From positions 1-64,000 of the forward strand of contig NZ_AQXX01000130.1 of NCBI RefSeq assembly GCF_000376785.1: 64,000 nt of DNA. Direction: 5' to 3'. This stretch comes from Hahella ganghwensis DSM 17046. Lineage in GTDB: Bacteria > Pseudomonadota > Gammaproteobacteria > Pseudomonadales > Oleiphilaceae. A model generated the notes under the pieces. It did no database searches. It was not told where the DNA came from and saw only the letters and a program-made list of their open reading frames with translations. The translations under genes and the position numbers were made by a program. Below, piece by piece: positions 1 through 7,850 of the stretch; positions within the stretch are counted from its first letter, which is position 1, and every line of letters starts with the position of its first letter.

Positions 1-303
1 AAGCATCGATTGCGGCGGTAAGCTTTGATCGAGCCCCGTCTGACATTCGCTTCAAACCAGTGTGTGATTATATTGCTGTTCAGTTAATTGTGATGGCGGC
101 TTCCAATCCGATATCTGGAACAGGTCGGCGCTTGTCAGAGTTAAGATCGGGAATTAGTAGTCTGTTTTTGGAGAGGCGTCCGAGGCCTACGACACCTCGG
201 ACGGTTAAGATATCAAAGACCCGATATCCAGTAGATCGCAATGCTGCTCCTCTTAAGTGAACAGCATTGCGGCAAAATGGCCGGGCTTTTTTATGTGAGT
301 TGA
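1..303. other. Left-edge intergenic stretch, no gene supported
   Basis: No convincing gene is visible. A 66-codon plus-strand reading frame (60-260) has no family resemblance and no good ribosome binding site. Just after it, at about 270-292, a short CGGC/GCCG hairpin is followed by a run of six T. This could be a weak terminator for a plus-strand transcript entering from outside the window. Confidence 0.3.
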
Positions 304-947
304 TTAATGGATCAGTTTGATGCTGTCGGCAGCTTCTGGGTTAACGATAAATTGATTGTCATTGCCCTGAATTTCCCGAATTAGATTGTTACGTTCTATC
401 TCCTCTGCTGAGGGAGGGTCGACGTGATGCCAGCGCTTGAGTTGACTGAGATCTCCGTGTAACGGCAGATCGTAAGTGACATACATGTACACAGACTTCT
501 GGCAATGTCCCCCTTTACATCGTCAGGAGGATCTATAACCCCAAACACCCGCCGGATATTGCATTCGCTAACAGGAACCGAGTGATCCAGTTCCTCAAAC
601 TTCGCGGCCCGTCTTTCCAATTCGAATCGGGCATCTTCAGGATAGATATTGTGGAGGTCGCTGGTTAAACGCCGGTAAGTGGCGCTATGTTCGCGGCATT
701 GTCGGGGGGTACCGCATTCCAGATTGTCCCGAATCCAAAGCGTTGAATAGATATAACTTTCGGTCACCAGAATGCTTTTCTTGGAGAACTTTTTTTTGCA
801 TATCAGTGTTTCTCCGCCTGTTGAATACAATTTGCCCCAAAACTCATTCTTCAGAGTTTCTTTGGGATCGTTGAGCTGGGTCTGGGCAAATGTCGATGTA
901 CAGGTCAGCGCCACTAAGCATGCTAGGACTGAACAGATGTCTTTCAT
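304..947 (-). pseudogene. Endonuclease I (EndA/Dns)-like nuclease, frameshifted
   Basis: Begins with ATG at 947 and a clear signal peptide (hydrophobic stretch ending near TSTFAQ). A secreted or periplasmic non-specific endonuclease of the endonuclease I family fits. Family-like features are the SDLHNIYPE segment, a cysteine-rich part (ECGTPRQC) and a GDIAR stretch. After ARSL the frame is lost: the family continuation (YMYVTYDLPL, then the EEIERNNLIREIQGN C-terminal block) is read in another frame from about 492 to a TAA at 304. Removing one TG from the TGTGT run near 492-496 would rejoin both halves. Either a slippage mutation killed the gene or the assembly has a 2-bp error. The family's usual conserved block before the DLHN motif looks weak here, so the protein is a divergent member at best. 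Confidence 0.6.
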
Positions 948-1117
948 GTGTGACTCACTATTTTTGTGCTTATTCAGTATCGATGGTCACAAAATCTATT
1001 TTTTAGCGCCGGTTAAGGCTATAGCGAAACCGGCGGTGAGCTCCGGCAGAACGAACTGTGAGAGACTCGGGTCCTGATAGTATAGTTTATAGACAGTTTG
1101 TTCAGGATAAAAGGATG

Positions 1118-1161
1118 TTTCCGTCAGATGCTTTTTTGTTTAAAAATGCATCTGGCGGAAA
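1118..1161. repeat. 14-bp inverted repeat around a T/A-rich loop
   Basis: The left arm TTTCCGTCAGATGC (1118-1131) pairs with GCATCTGGCGGAAA (1148-1161) with one mismatch. The loop contains six T on one side and five A on the other. It lies just downstream of the coiled-coil gene ending at 1225 (minus strand), so a terminator role is possible. However, the T run is inside the loop rather than after the stem. Confidence 0.4.
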
Positions 1162-1224
1162 TGAGAATGCGTTGCAGGCGCAGTAAAGTTGCAGTGCGCC
1201 CGTTAAATCTTTGTTCTTCGCCTG

Positions 1225-1485
1225 TCAGAGACGACGTTTGAAATCCTCGTATTCCTTTTTTAGCTCTTCGGCGAACTTATGGGCGGCATCTTTAACGTTC
1301 TGGCCGCTGTGCTCTGCTTCTCTGGAAACTTGGGAAACTTTCTGCCGGAACTGATCGTAGCGTTGTTCTAGCTCTTCCCAGTCATCTTTGAGGTCAGCTT
1401 TTGCCAGGTTGAGTTGTACCTGTAATTCATCTCTCTGCTGGGCGAGATCTTCTTTCAATTTCTGGAAATCATCTTTGAGGCTCAT
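1225..1485 (-). CDS. Small coiled-coil protein, unknown function
   Basis: 86 residues, very rich in Lys, Glu, Gln and Asp. It shows a continuous heptad-like pattern of Leu, Ala and Val from residue 3 to the end, so it is predicted to be almost entirely alpha-helical coiled coil. There is no signal peptide or membrane segment. The ATG is preceded by AGAAAGGGAG at good spacing, which supports the start. It is flanked by intergenic DNA on both sides and looks monocistronic. No enzymatic motif is visible. Proteins of this type are often cytoplasmic stress-associated or structural, but nothing here proves that. Confidence 0.55.
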   Translation of the reverse strand: MSLKDDFQKLKEDLAQQRDELQVQLNLAKADLKDDWEELEQRYDQFRQKVSQVSREAEHSGQNVKDAAHKFAEELKKEYEDFKRRL

Positions 1486-1684
1486 CGTTATCTCCCTTTC
1501 TGATTGCTTTGTTAGTGTGGGGCAGGCGCCCCGGGAAACCTTTGAAAAGCTATCTGCGTTATGACTACGACGTCAGGTGCACTCTTTCGCCAGCCATATT
1601 CCTTTGCAGGTGTGAAGGTCTTGCCAACGTTTTCAGAGGCTATAAAGATTATCCTTGTTGTAGTTTACGACAGATTGACAGGGG

Positions 1685-2473
1685 TCAATCTGTCGATGGT
1701 TTTGCTGGTGAGGGCGTCAGAGCGGTGCGTTGATCGAGATGGCGATCCTGGATTTTGGTAATCCATCCACTTTGTTTAAGTTTATCCATTTCCCTTTTCA
1801 GCTTGTTGACTGTAGTTTGGGAGGTGTCCTTATGGAAAGCGGCATAGAGATCGTGCGAGATGTCGCCCAGATCTAAGACAGGCTCCAGTTCGCTTGCACG
1901 ATGTCCTTCTTTGTGAAGCATGATGGGAAGGCTGAGTTCATTGAAGGGGAGTAGGTCGATCCTGCCGGCAAAGAGTTTACGGATATTGAGCTCATCCTTG
2001 TTGACAAGGAGAATATTTTTACCTGTTTCGAAACCTTTTGTCAGAAGATAAGCCTGTTTGATGTCGGAATGCTCTCCACCCACAATGTACTGTTTGGCGT
2101 CTTCCAGTGAGTCGACTTTAATATCCTCACGAATGGCCAGTTTGTACATCCTTATGCTATATGGCGCGACTTTACCTACCCAGTGAAACTCATTCTCACG
2201 TTCTTTTGATCTGGCTATGGAGAATATCAGGGTGTTCGGAGTGTTCCGTGCCATGTGATAGGCTCGCGACCAAGTGAAAACTTTCAGGTTGTAGCTCAGC
2301 CCGGCTCTGGTTAGGGCCTTTTTGACTATTTCGGTGGCCATGCCGTGAACTTTACCGTTTCTCTCATAAGAGTATGGCGGAAAGTCTGTTGTTACGACTT
2401 GTATTGTATCCGCCTTGGAGATGGATGAGCACAATAAAGACAGGGCGAGGAGGAAAAGTCGAATCCGAAGCAA
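1685..2473 (-). CDS. Periplasmic substrate-binding protein, family 3 type
   Basis: About 262 residues with an N-terminal signal peptide (hydrophobic LRIRLFLLALSLL, cleavage near SKA-DTI). It has the typical opening of family 3 solute-binding proteins (IQVVTTDFPPYSYERNGKVHGMATEIVKKAL). Such proteins bind amino acids or similar small ligands, and many orphan members serve as sensors. No permease or ATPase gene is adjacent, so partnership with a transporter is not shown here. The start is a TTG at 2473 with AGGGATGG upstream; no ATG gives a complete signal peptide. A second solute-binding protein follows upstream (2665-3477), so the two may be paralogues. Confidence 0.75.
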   Translation of the reverse strand: MLRIRLFLLALSLLCSSISKADTIQVVTTDFPPYSYERNGKVHGMATEIVKKALTRAGLSYNLKVFTWSRAYHMARNTPNTLIFSIARSKERENEFHWVGKVAPYSIRMYKLAIREDIKVDSLEDAKQYIVGGEHSDIKQAYLLTKGFETGKNILLVNKDELNIRKLFAGRIDLLPFNELSLPIMLHKEGHRASELEPVLDLGDISHDLYAAFHKDTSQTTVNKLKREMDKLKQSGWITKIQDRHLDQRTALTPSPAKPSTD

Positions 2474-2664
2474 TACTGAACCATCCCTGATGTTGGTGGA
2501 ACATTAATCATAGTGTAGCAACTACTAGCAGTTTTGATACTTATGCATCGGCGATAGTTTGGGGATCTTGATCGGATAAAGAGATGGTTTTTCAATATAT
2601 TACATTTTGTACGTCAGCACTGGGATAAGTACTGGAGATTGTCCTACTAAGGCTAATGGAGATA

Positions 2665-3477
2665 TTACTGAAGATAAGGCTGTGTAATGGCGGACATTTC
2701 TCCGCTGTTTACCATTAAGGAAATTTCCTCGTCCAGAATTGTGCGCCAATCCTTCCGCGTTTGTTTGCTGTAAATGACCCACTGAGGAGTTGAACGAAAC
2801 TTCGTGGGTAATACTTTTAATGGAAGTCCGCTGTTGGGAACCAGATAGTTGAGTCCGAGATCATGATAATAGAAAAAGCGGACAAACTGGTTTTTCGCGA
2901 GCACTTCGAGGGCGTTATCGAGCGTATGGAATTGATCATCGACCACTACGCCCCGTTGCTGTTTCAGGAAGGTGGCGGACGAGGTTCCCAAAAGTGCTCC
3001 GACCAGGGCTTTGGATTCAGAGAGATCGTTGAAGCTCTGGGGGATGAAGAGTTCTTTCTCGTGAGCTGCTACAACATTGCTGACTGAATACACGGGCAGG
3101 GTTGAATAGATGAAACGCTCTTCTCGCTTTGGGTTTCTTCCGGCTCCACAGTAGGCGTCGCTTATGCCACTTTCCACCATCATTAGAATCCGCTTTATTG
3201 GTAGAAGTTCCTTGGTAATGACAACATTGATGCCTTTAGCGTTCAGTCGTGACTTCAGCGCCATGTAGACGTCGCCGCAAAGCCCTCTGACTCTTCCATC
3301 TTTGATGAGGTATTTGGGGGCTGAATCCTGCATGACGAACTTCAGTGCTGTGTCGGATAATACGGGGAGGGAAAGCATTGTCAGCCAAGTGATAACCAGC
3401 AGCCTGATAGAAAGTAATCGTTTTGAGCCATGGGAAAGTGTCGGATGCTTGGTGAATGTTATACGGCCAAAGGGCAT
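2665..3477 (-). CDS. Periplasmic substrate-binding protein (second copy of the type)
   Basis: 270 residues. A positively charged leader of about 20 residues precedes a hydrophobic segment (IRLLVITWLTMLSLPVLS), consistent with a secreted protein. The mature part resembles family 3 solute-binding proteins: KFVMQDSAPKYLIKDGRVRGLCGDVYMAL at the front and a segment around FIYSTLPVYSVSNVVAA in the middle. Ligand unknown. It is encoded 190 bp upstream of the related gene 1685-2473 on the same strand, so a shared transcript is possible. The long basic leader suggests the true start could be a little downstream of 3477. Confidence 0.65.
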   Translation of the reverse strand: MPFGRITFTKHPTLSHGSKRLLSIRLLVITWLTMLSLPVLSDTALKFVMQDSAPKYLIKDGRVRGLCGDVYMALKSRLNAKGINVVITKELLPIKRILMMVESGISDAYCGAGRNPKREERFIYSTLPVYSVSNVVAAHEKELFIPQSFNDLSESKALVGALLGTSSATFLKQQRGVVVDDQFHTLDNALEVLAKNQFVRFFYYHDLGLNYLVPNSGLPLKVLPTKFRSTPQWVIYSKQTRKDWRTILDEEISLMVNSGEMSAITQPYLQ

Positions 3478-3749
3478 GCAGATGATCCAGGTGATTGTAA
3501 GGCGATATGTTTGGTGCTCAGTGAGCGCTCATTAAAAGTGTAGATCTTGGGAGCCAAATGACAGAACGTTTTAGGATAGAGTGTTACATTTTTTTGAGAC
3601 TGTCGATTTAAATTTTCTGGGCGGTAATTTAATAACCATCAGATTGCTTGCAGTAAAAGAAAGCGTCTGAGGCTGTTCACCGAAAGTTTGGTGATGGGGG
3701 ACGGGAAAATAATGAGGCCTATGTGGGAGATGCGCTGGCCTCGACGAGA

Positions 3750-3834
3750 TTGAGTGGTAGCTAGGCCAAGCTGGCCGCGGGCGGATTCGATCGGGGCCGC
3801 CCAGGCGGGCAGGCCGCCTGCGTCGACCCCAGCA
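3750..3834. repeat. Broken extra copy of the tRNA-Met 3' end (old attachment scar)
   Basis: Fragments of the tRNA-Met 3' end appear in order: TTGAGTGGTAGCTAGG (3750-3765), GGCGGATTCGA (3780-3790) and CGACCCCAGCA (3824-3834). They are separated by GC-rich, self-complementary insertions. The first 16 bases are identical to the left junction of the present prophage at 3891-3906. This looks like a decayed duplicate of the integration site left by an earlier element, or a tRNA fragment broken up by small palindromic insertions. Confidence 0.55.
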
Positions 3835-3852
3835 AAAACAAAAAGGGTCGGC

Positions 3853-3882
3853 CAAAAAAAAGCCCGCTAAATTAGCAGGCTC
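3853..3882 (-). terminator. Rho-independent terminator, original end of the tRNA-Met transcript
   Basis: On the minus strand the hairpin AGCCTGCTAATTTAGCGGGCT is followed by eight T. It sits directly beyond the displaced tRNA-Met 3' end (3896). It was therefore probably the terminator of the tRNA gene before the prophage separated the two by 54 kb. Confidence 0.7.
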
Positions 3883-3895
3883 TTTGAAATTTGAG

Positions 3896-3946
3896 TGGTA
3901 GCTAGGGGCGGATTCGAACCGCCGACCCCAGCATTATGAGTGCTGT
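3896..3946. repeat. attL, 51-bp copy of the tRNA-Met 3' end
   Basis: Identical over 51 bp to 58527-58577 inside the intact tRNA-Met. The match stops after TGCTGT, although TCTAAC still agrees a few bases later. The tRNA fragment here lacks the 5' half, so this is the host's displaced 3' end. It fits integration into the tRNA anticodon-to-3'-end segment, with the phage supplying a replacement. Confidence 0.92.
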
Positions 3947-4078
3947 TATCTAACGTAAAGCATTGATTTTATTAACTGTAAGTAGCGTGACCGTACCAGT
4001 TTTCCTGCAGTAGACAGCAATAGGCTGCATCAGGATTACGCAAAAATCACGCACCGTAAAATCTTTGCAGGTGACAGC

Positions 4079-4540
4079 ATGATCATTAGGACATTTCTGA
4101 TAGCCATGGTTTTGGCGGCTTTTTCCACATCCTCAATTGCCGAGACGTTCACCGTTCATGGTGGCGGCTGGTCTCATCACATAGACAGCAGTGATTACGA
4201 TTACAACTCAAACCACCGTCTGATTGCAGGCGAGTACCGCGACTGGATAGGCGGATACTTTCGGAATTCTTTTGATGAAGACAGTTTCTTCATCGGCCAT
4301 CGATTCAATAAACAGCTTGGTGACATCAGGCTGTCGATAATGCCAGGGGCCACATATGGCTACCGGCACTGCACAAAACCGAAAGACCTGGACGGTAATG
4401 ATCGCCGGGTCTGTCCTGTCGTCGTCCCTTCCGCGACTTACACCAAGTACCAGGTAAAGCCCACTGTTTCACTCATGGGAACCGCTGTGGTTCTCACCAT
4501 TGAGCTGGACCTTGATAGCGAGATCTTTGGCAATAAGTGA
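4079..4540 (+). CDS. Secreted small beta-barrel-like protein
   Basis: 153 residues with a signal peptide (IIRTFLIAMVLAAFSTSSIA, cleavage near IAE-TF). The mature part alternates aromatic and polar residues and has several strand-like pieces (LIAGEYRDWIGGYFRNSF, DSFFIGHRF, VVLTIELDL). This suggests a small outer-membrane beta barrel, and the overall style recalls phage-borne surface proteins of the PagP size class. I see no proof of acyltransferase activity. It is the first gene inside the left attachment site and likely co-transcribed with 4550-4879. A lysogenic-conversion role (altering the host surface) is inference. Confidence 0.6.
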   Translation: MIIRTFLIAMVLAAFSTSSIAETFTVHGGGWSHHIDSSDYDYNSNHRLIAGEYRDWIGGYFRNSFDEDSFFIGHRFNKQLGDIRLSIMPGATYGYRHCTKPKDLDGNDRRVCPVVVPSATYTKYQVKPTVSLMGTAVVLTIELDLDSEIFGNK

Positions 4541-4549
4541 GAGAAGCGC

Positions 4550-4879
4550 ATGAACAAAGGCAAAGTTGAATTAATTAAATACGAACAGAGTTCAGAGCCG
4601 CTCAATGAAACTACGTTTGTCTATCTGGTCGAGCACAACAACGGGGACACAATGCTACAACAGAAGCTAACCATTTATGGTAACCCCAGGACTGTGCCCA
4701 CTACATGGACAGCCGAAATAGCAATGGACGATTTCCCACCGCAAGAATCACCAGGTGATGCGGCAAACAAGTTGGCCGATTGGCTGGAAAGGATAGCGGC
4801 ATCCATACGATCTGGTGAGTTTCACTCATTTGAGCGGACCAAATATATAGATCTTGATGAATACAAGAAGGTCTCGTAG
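4550..4879 (+). CDS. Hypothetical prophage accessory protein
   Basis: 109 residues, mildly acidic, with no signal peptide or membrane segment. It begins 9 bp after the stop of 4079-4540, with a GAGA-rich stretch before the ATG, so the two probably form one transcript. The N-terminal half looks beta-rich (TFVYLVEHNNGDTMLQQKLTIY) and the C-terminal half contains a helix (AANKLADWLERIAASI). I do not recognise the family. Confidence 0.5.
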   Translation: MNKGKVELIKYEQSSEPLNETTFVYLVEHNNGDTMLQQKLTIYGNPRTVPTTWTAEIAMDDFPPQESPGDAANKLADWLERIAASIRSGEFHSFERTKYIDLDEYKKVS

Positions 4880-5045
4880 GTCATAAGTGATTGATTTTTC
4901 AGGGCCAGCTAGGCCACCCCTAATCCTTTGTATATGCAAGGGTTTCAGCCACTTGTGGTGGCCTTCTATACGATTTCAAAAATTAGTCGAAGCCCGCGCG
5001 GCAGCTCCACCCCACGGTGGATTGGGATAGCCAGGGTCCCCGGCG

Positions 5046-5062
5046 ATGAGAAATATTCTCAT
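5046..5062. promoter_or_regulatory. 17-bp palindrome upstream of 5101, possible operator
   Basis: ATGAGAA-ATA-TTCTCAT is a perfect 7-bp inverted repeat with a 3-bp centre. It lies 39 bp before the next start codon in an otherwise AT-rich leader. The shape fits a repressor binding site. It does not resemble the immunity-region operators at 42434 and 44533. Confidence 0.35.
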
Positions 5063-5100
5063 TAACATGGTCTGACAATATATAAGTTATTGATATTAAT

Positions 5101-5508
5101 ATGAATATACAGAGAAGAAAGCTAGGCAAGCTGATAGCCATGACTAAAACGATTACTAAACATATGGAGTTGTGGAGGGCTCATCGGGAGAGGATCGATA
5201 CCTATTCGCCACTGTACCGTGAGGTTGTAGTAGAGCAATACAGGGCATCTGTAGAAATGCAACTGGACGCGATCAGAGCTACGCCAGTAGAAGTATTCAG
5301 GCCTGACGGAAAAGTGGATAGGCGTCGACTGAGGCGGATGCAAAGGAGGCTGAAATGGAAGGTCGTCAAGCTAGTAGATAATCGGGATGGGGTGAGTGTT
5401 GCCTCTTCTGTGGAGCTGTTTCTATCTGATCCAGCTGTAAGGGGGCTTCAGATCAACGTGGATTCACCAGGTGGACAGATATCGGCAGGGGAGGAGTTGG
5501 TCCAGTGA
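5101..5508 (+). CDS. Basic protein ending in an S49/ClpP-like N-terminal fragment
   Basis: 135 residues. The first 90 are helical and strongly basic (VDRRRLRRMQRRLKWKVVK). The last 40 (SSVELFLSDPAVRGLQINVDSPGGQISAGEELVQ in two pieces) match the start of the S49 (SppA-like) fold seen in the capsid protease at 22464-23867, where the equivalent is ILLDMDTPGG. The frame stops before the serine and lysine catalytic residues could occur, so it cannot be an active peptidase. The stop overlaps the GTG of the next gene (GTGA), so translation is coupled. It may be a truncated protease, a domain reused for binding, or the N-terminal half of a split gene. Confidence 0.5.
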   Translation: MNIQRRKLGKLIAMTKTITKHMELWRAHRERIDTYSPLYREVVVEQYRASVEMQLDAIRATPVEVFRPDGKVDRRRLRRMQRRLKWKVVKLVDNRDGVSVASSVELFLSDPAVRGLQINVDSPGGQISAGEELVQ

Positions 5509-5681
5509 CATGCACCTATTGCGGCAGCAGATACCACACTTATAATTATTGCCCTAAGACCTGGGCAGGCTCTTCGAACCGTGTGCATCTGAGGTGCTCC
5601 TATTGTGGGAGCCGTAAGCATAACCGGGATGCGTGCCCTAAAGCATGGCCCGGTCCTAATCCTGTAGCCATAGGTGATTGA
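5505..5681 (+). CDS. Double CCHC zinc-knuckle protein
   Basis: 58 residues, GTG start overlapping the previous stop, with a strong AGGGGAGGAG ribosome binding site 8 bases upstream. It is nearly only two tandem copies of a CX2CX4HX4C zinc knuckle: CTYCGSRYHTYNYC and CSYCGSRKHNRDAC. Each is followed by PK-TW or PK-AW and a short linker. CCHC knuckles of this spacing bind single-stranded nucleic acid in other proteins (e.g. retroviral nucleocapsids). Related small double-knuckle proteins occur in tailed phages, but I know of no assigned role. Coupling to 5101-5508 suggests the two act together. Confidence 0.75.
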   Translation: MTCTYCGSRYHTYNYCPKTWAGSSNRVHLRCSYCGSRKHNRDACPKAWPGPNPVAIGD

Positions 5682-5689
5682 AGGGCGGA

Positions 5690-6229
5690 TCAACCGCCCC
5701 ATACTCTCTGATAGAAGTCATCGAAGCCTGTCACAGCATAGGATTTGTAACCTTTCCAGCCATAATCGACAGCCCCATCATGAAAGCCTTTCCTGAACAT
5801 GACCCGGTAGGTCGTTTCCTGGGCATCTACAAAGGCTTTTATATCCGCCTTGCTGATCCAATAGTCCTTAAATGACACGTTCTTATACATCACCTTGTCA
5901 TATTCAATCTCGCCATATGAATCCACATTGACAGGGGGGAGCTCGACTAACCTGCCATCAATCTTAAGCATCAGTGGTTCGTCTGGTACAAATGAATAGG
6001 TGCCGTCGACTGCGAATGTGAAGAAAGCCCGGTCCTGCTTATCGCTGTCCCAATATAGGCCAGCCATGAACCCGCCATGCTCGATGATTGCCGGCGACAG
6101 GTTAACAACACGCTTGTTGTCAAATTGTGATGTCGATTCGGTGATGATGCCCCTGGTGCTTAATGCTGAGTCAACTGCTGCACAGCTGCAGAGCACCAGC
6201 ATGGCGATTGAAAGTAACGCGGCTCTCAT
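5690..6229 (-). CDS. Predicted lipoprotein, unknown function
   Basis: 179 residues. The N-terminus MRAALLSIAMLVLCSCAAV has a hydrophobic core ending in a lipobox-like LCSC, so a membrane-anchored lipoprotein is likely. The mature region contains no known catalytic motif; it is rich in aromatic residues and Asp/Lys. The gene is convergent with the zinc-knuckle gene (9 bp apart). Its position among accessory genes suggests it is expressed from the lysogen and modifies the envelope (e.g. superinfection exclusion), but that is inference from location and export signal only. Confidence 0.6.
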   Translation of the reverse strand: MRAALLSIAMLVLCSCAAVDSALSTRGIITESTSQFDNKRVVNLSPAIIEHGGFMAGLYWDSDKQDRAFFTFAVDGTYSFVPDEPLMLKIDGRLVELPPVNVDSYGEIEYDKVMYKNVSFKDYWISKADIKAFVDAQETTYRVMFRKGFHDGAVDYGWKGYKSYAVTGFDDFYQRVWGG

Positions 6230-6303
6230 GTAATCCTCCGTTGATTTGTATGCCGGTTAAAAGTAGACCAGGCGTCACGTATCGTCAACATGAGGCAAAG
6301 GTA

Positions 6304-6618
6304 GTGAGAACGGTATCAAAGACTGTAGAGGTAGAGTTTATAGAACAGCTGTGCGAGTGCGGTGGGGTTCTCAGGACGCTTGACCGGCACGCTGAAAGAA
6401 CTGATAAATGGATGGAAGAGCAAATTATTCATACTCACCCCACAACCTGGGATGTGAAGTGTTCTAAGTGCGGTCAGGAGTCGTCCACATCCTTTCCTTG
6501 GCCGGTAATCAAGTACAAGGGCAAGCGGTTCCTTTTGGAAGAGCATGTTAAAGGGAAGGTGAGCGCCTTAACTGCGTTATTAAGGCGCTACTCTTTGACA
6601 AAAAGCCCACGAGGGTAA
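6304..6618 (+). CDS. Small zinc-ribbon protein
   Basis: 104 residues from the GTG at 6304, which has GAGG 8 bases upstream; an in-frame ATG at 6250 is an alternative without a clear ribosome site. Two cysteine pairs (CECGG near residue 17 and CSKCG near residue 57) form a likely four-cysteine zinc ribbon. The C-terminus is basic. Such proteins are common in phage accessory regions and often bind nucleic acid or protein partners. It is divergent from the lipoprotein gene. Function not assigned. Confidence 0.5.
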   Translation: MRTVSKTVEVEFIEQLCECGGVLRTLDRHAERTDKWMEEQIIHTHPTTWDVKCSKCGQESSTSFPWPVIKYKGKRFLLEEHVKGKVSALTALLRRYSLTKSPRG

Positions 6619-6626
6619 TTTGTCTA

Positions 6627-6815
6627 TCAATAGCGCTCGCCACGGTCAGATGGCAGGTCTTTTGTCCACCCCAGGCAGTAACGAACATATGAGCCCTGCG
6701 TATCTTCAAACTGTCCTGGTGCGACTGCGATAAGAATCCACCCCAGCTTGAGGAGACTGTTCGCTTCTTGTATACGCATGGTCTCTATCACTTCTCTAAC
6801 ATCTGACAATTCCAT
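6627..6815 (-). CDS. Small conserved phage-type hypothetical protein
   Basis: 62 residues with an excellent ribosome binding site (AAGGAG, 9 bases before the ATG). The pattern ANSLLKLGWILIAVAPGQF followed by YVRYCLGW is one I associate with short proteins of unknown function in proteobacterial phages. No membrane segment beyond one weakly hydrophobic stretch. It is convergent with the zinc-ribbon gene, whose stop lies 8 bp away. Confidence 0.55.
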   Translation of the reverse strand: MELSDVREVIETMRIQEANSLLKLGWILIAVAPGQFEDTQGSYVRYCLGWTKDLPSDRGERY

Positions 6816-6997
6816 TTCGACTTGCTCCTTATCTTTTTTGAATCATTGGCTGATCAAAAATATAGCAGATTTTATAGTGCGCGAGCTGATCGATTGACAG
6901 GATACTTGATAATTTTCGGCTTTTAGTGGAACTATGTTGCTTTCACAAACTTAACTCATGTTGGCCAGAGGTAACTGGACCTGTATAAGGAAATCCT

Positions 6998-7453
6998 ATG
7001 AGTATCGATGCGCGTCAGCCGGAACAGACAGTAAAGATTAAAGCGACATATACTCCCCCACCTGACTTTTCTGAAGGTGGGAGAGAATACCGTAGAAACA
7101 TCCTGGGCAGCTCTTCACTAATTGCCGTCCTGTTGTTTTCTGATTCTTTGAAACCGGCAATTTTTGGAGTCGAGTTAAATGTGCTGAGTATGTGGGTATT
7201 CTTAGGGGTGGCACATGTTTATTTTTTCATCATGTGGCGGCTCACAACAAGCATAGCAAACGATAAGAATGGTGAATTTTGGAACTTGAAAGGCATATGG
7301 AGGCAGGCTGGTTTAATTGGTGCATGGAGTTTTGATGGCAAGACAAAAGCGCAATTACTCTTTATTCGAGCGCTCCCTATATGGGCCTTTCTTTTGGGGC
7401 TGGCCGGAATACTCTGGGGGTTATTCCAAAGCAGCCCAGCAGCATCGATCTGA
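6998..7453 (+). CDS. Membrane protein with three predicted helices
   Basis: 151 residues. A soluble N-terminus of about 38 residues (proline-rich TPPP) is followed by hydrophobic segments near residues 39-60, 62-82 and 124-144. The ATG at 6998 is preceded by AAGGAAATCCT, a good ribosome site. No transporter or enzyme motif. It stands alone between a minus-strand gene and the toxin module. A phage-encoded inner-membrane protein in this position could act in superinfection exclusion, but nothing in the sequence proves it. Confidence 0.55.
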   Translation: MSIDARQPEQTVKIKATYTPPPDFSEGGREYRRNILGSSSLIAVLLFSDSLKPAIFGVELNVLSMWVFLGVAHVYFFIMWRLTTSIANDKNGEFWNLKGIWRQAGLIGAWSFDGKTKAQLLFIRALPIWAFLLGLAGILWGLFQSSPAASI

Positions 7454-7517
7454 GTTTCTACGGGAGAGAAGCCTCATACTCCTCTTAGGTGTCCAATTTT
7501 GATAAGGCGTTTACTCG

Positions 7518-7841
7518 CTATTCCTCAACCTCAAACTGCTTTTGAATGCAGTTCAGTGCATGCGGGTAAATGCTTTGCACAAAGTCTGTCCACTCATCCG
7601 CAAGATCATCGTCATACTCTGGGTCGTCATCAGTGTACGGACAGACTAAATCCAGGCGTAGTGCCTCATAACCCAACATGTCAACAATGTGCTGAGCCTC
7701 TTCTTGGGTAAGGGGCAGCTCTTCGGTAGACCGATCATATTTAGCGAGGATAGAGAGGCACTTTGGGAACTTCTCTCTTTCTGCAATTTTAACGATTGGC
7801 CCATACAGTGCTTTTTGAAATTTAACTATCTTGGTTTCCAT
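7518..7841 (-). CDS. Acidic protein, candidate antitoxin/immunity partner of 7851-8315
   Basis: 107 residues, strongly acidic in the C-terminal half (CPYTDDDPEYDDDLADEW). It starts 9 bp downstream of the stop of the Tse2-like gene on the same strand, so the two form an operon. Acidic composition and tight linkage are usual for antitoxins or immunity proteins that neutralise a basic toxin. I see no sequence match to Tsi2 itself, the known immunity protein of Tse2. The protein looks alpha-helical with no DNA-binding motif. Confidence 0.5.
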   Translation of the reverse strand: METKIVKFQKALYGPIVKIAEREKFPKCLSILAKYDRSTEELPLTQEEAQHIVDMLGYEALRLDLVCPYTDDDPEYDDDLADEWTDFVQSIYPHALNCIQKQFEVEE

Positions 7842-7850
7842 GTTGCTGTC

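Noticed and set aside
60-260. 66-codon plus-strand reading frame at the left edge
   Set aside because: No ribosome site, low-complexity basic composition and no family resemblance; only a weak hairpin after it.
3571-3855. Arg/Pro/His-rich minus-strand reading frame
   Set aside because: It runs through the tRNA fragments, palindromic inserts and terminator and reads like translated GC-rich non-coding DNA.
4910-4965. GCCAC/GTGGC hairpin after 4550-4879 as a terminator
   Set aside because: The stem is short and not followed by a clear T run.
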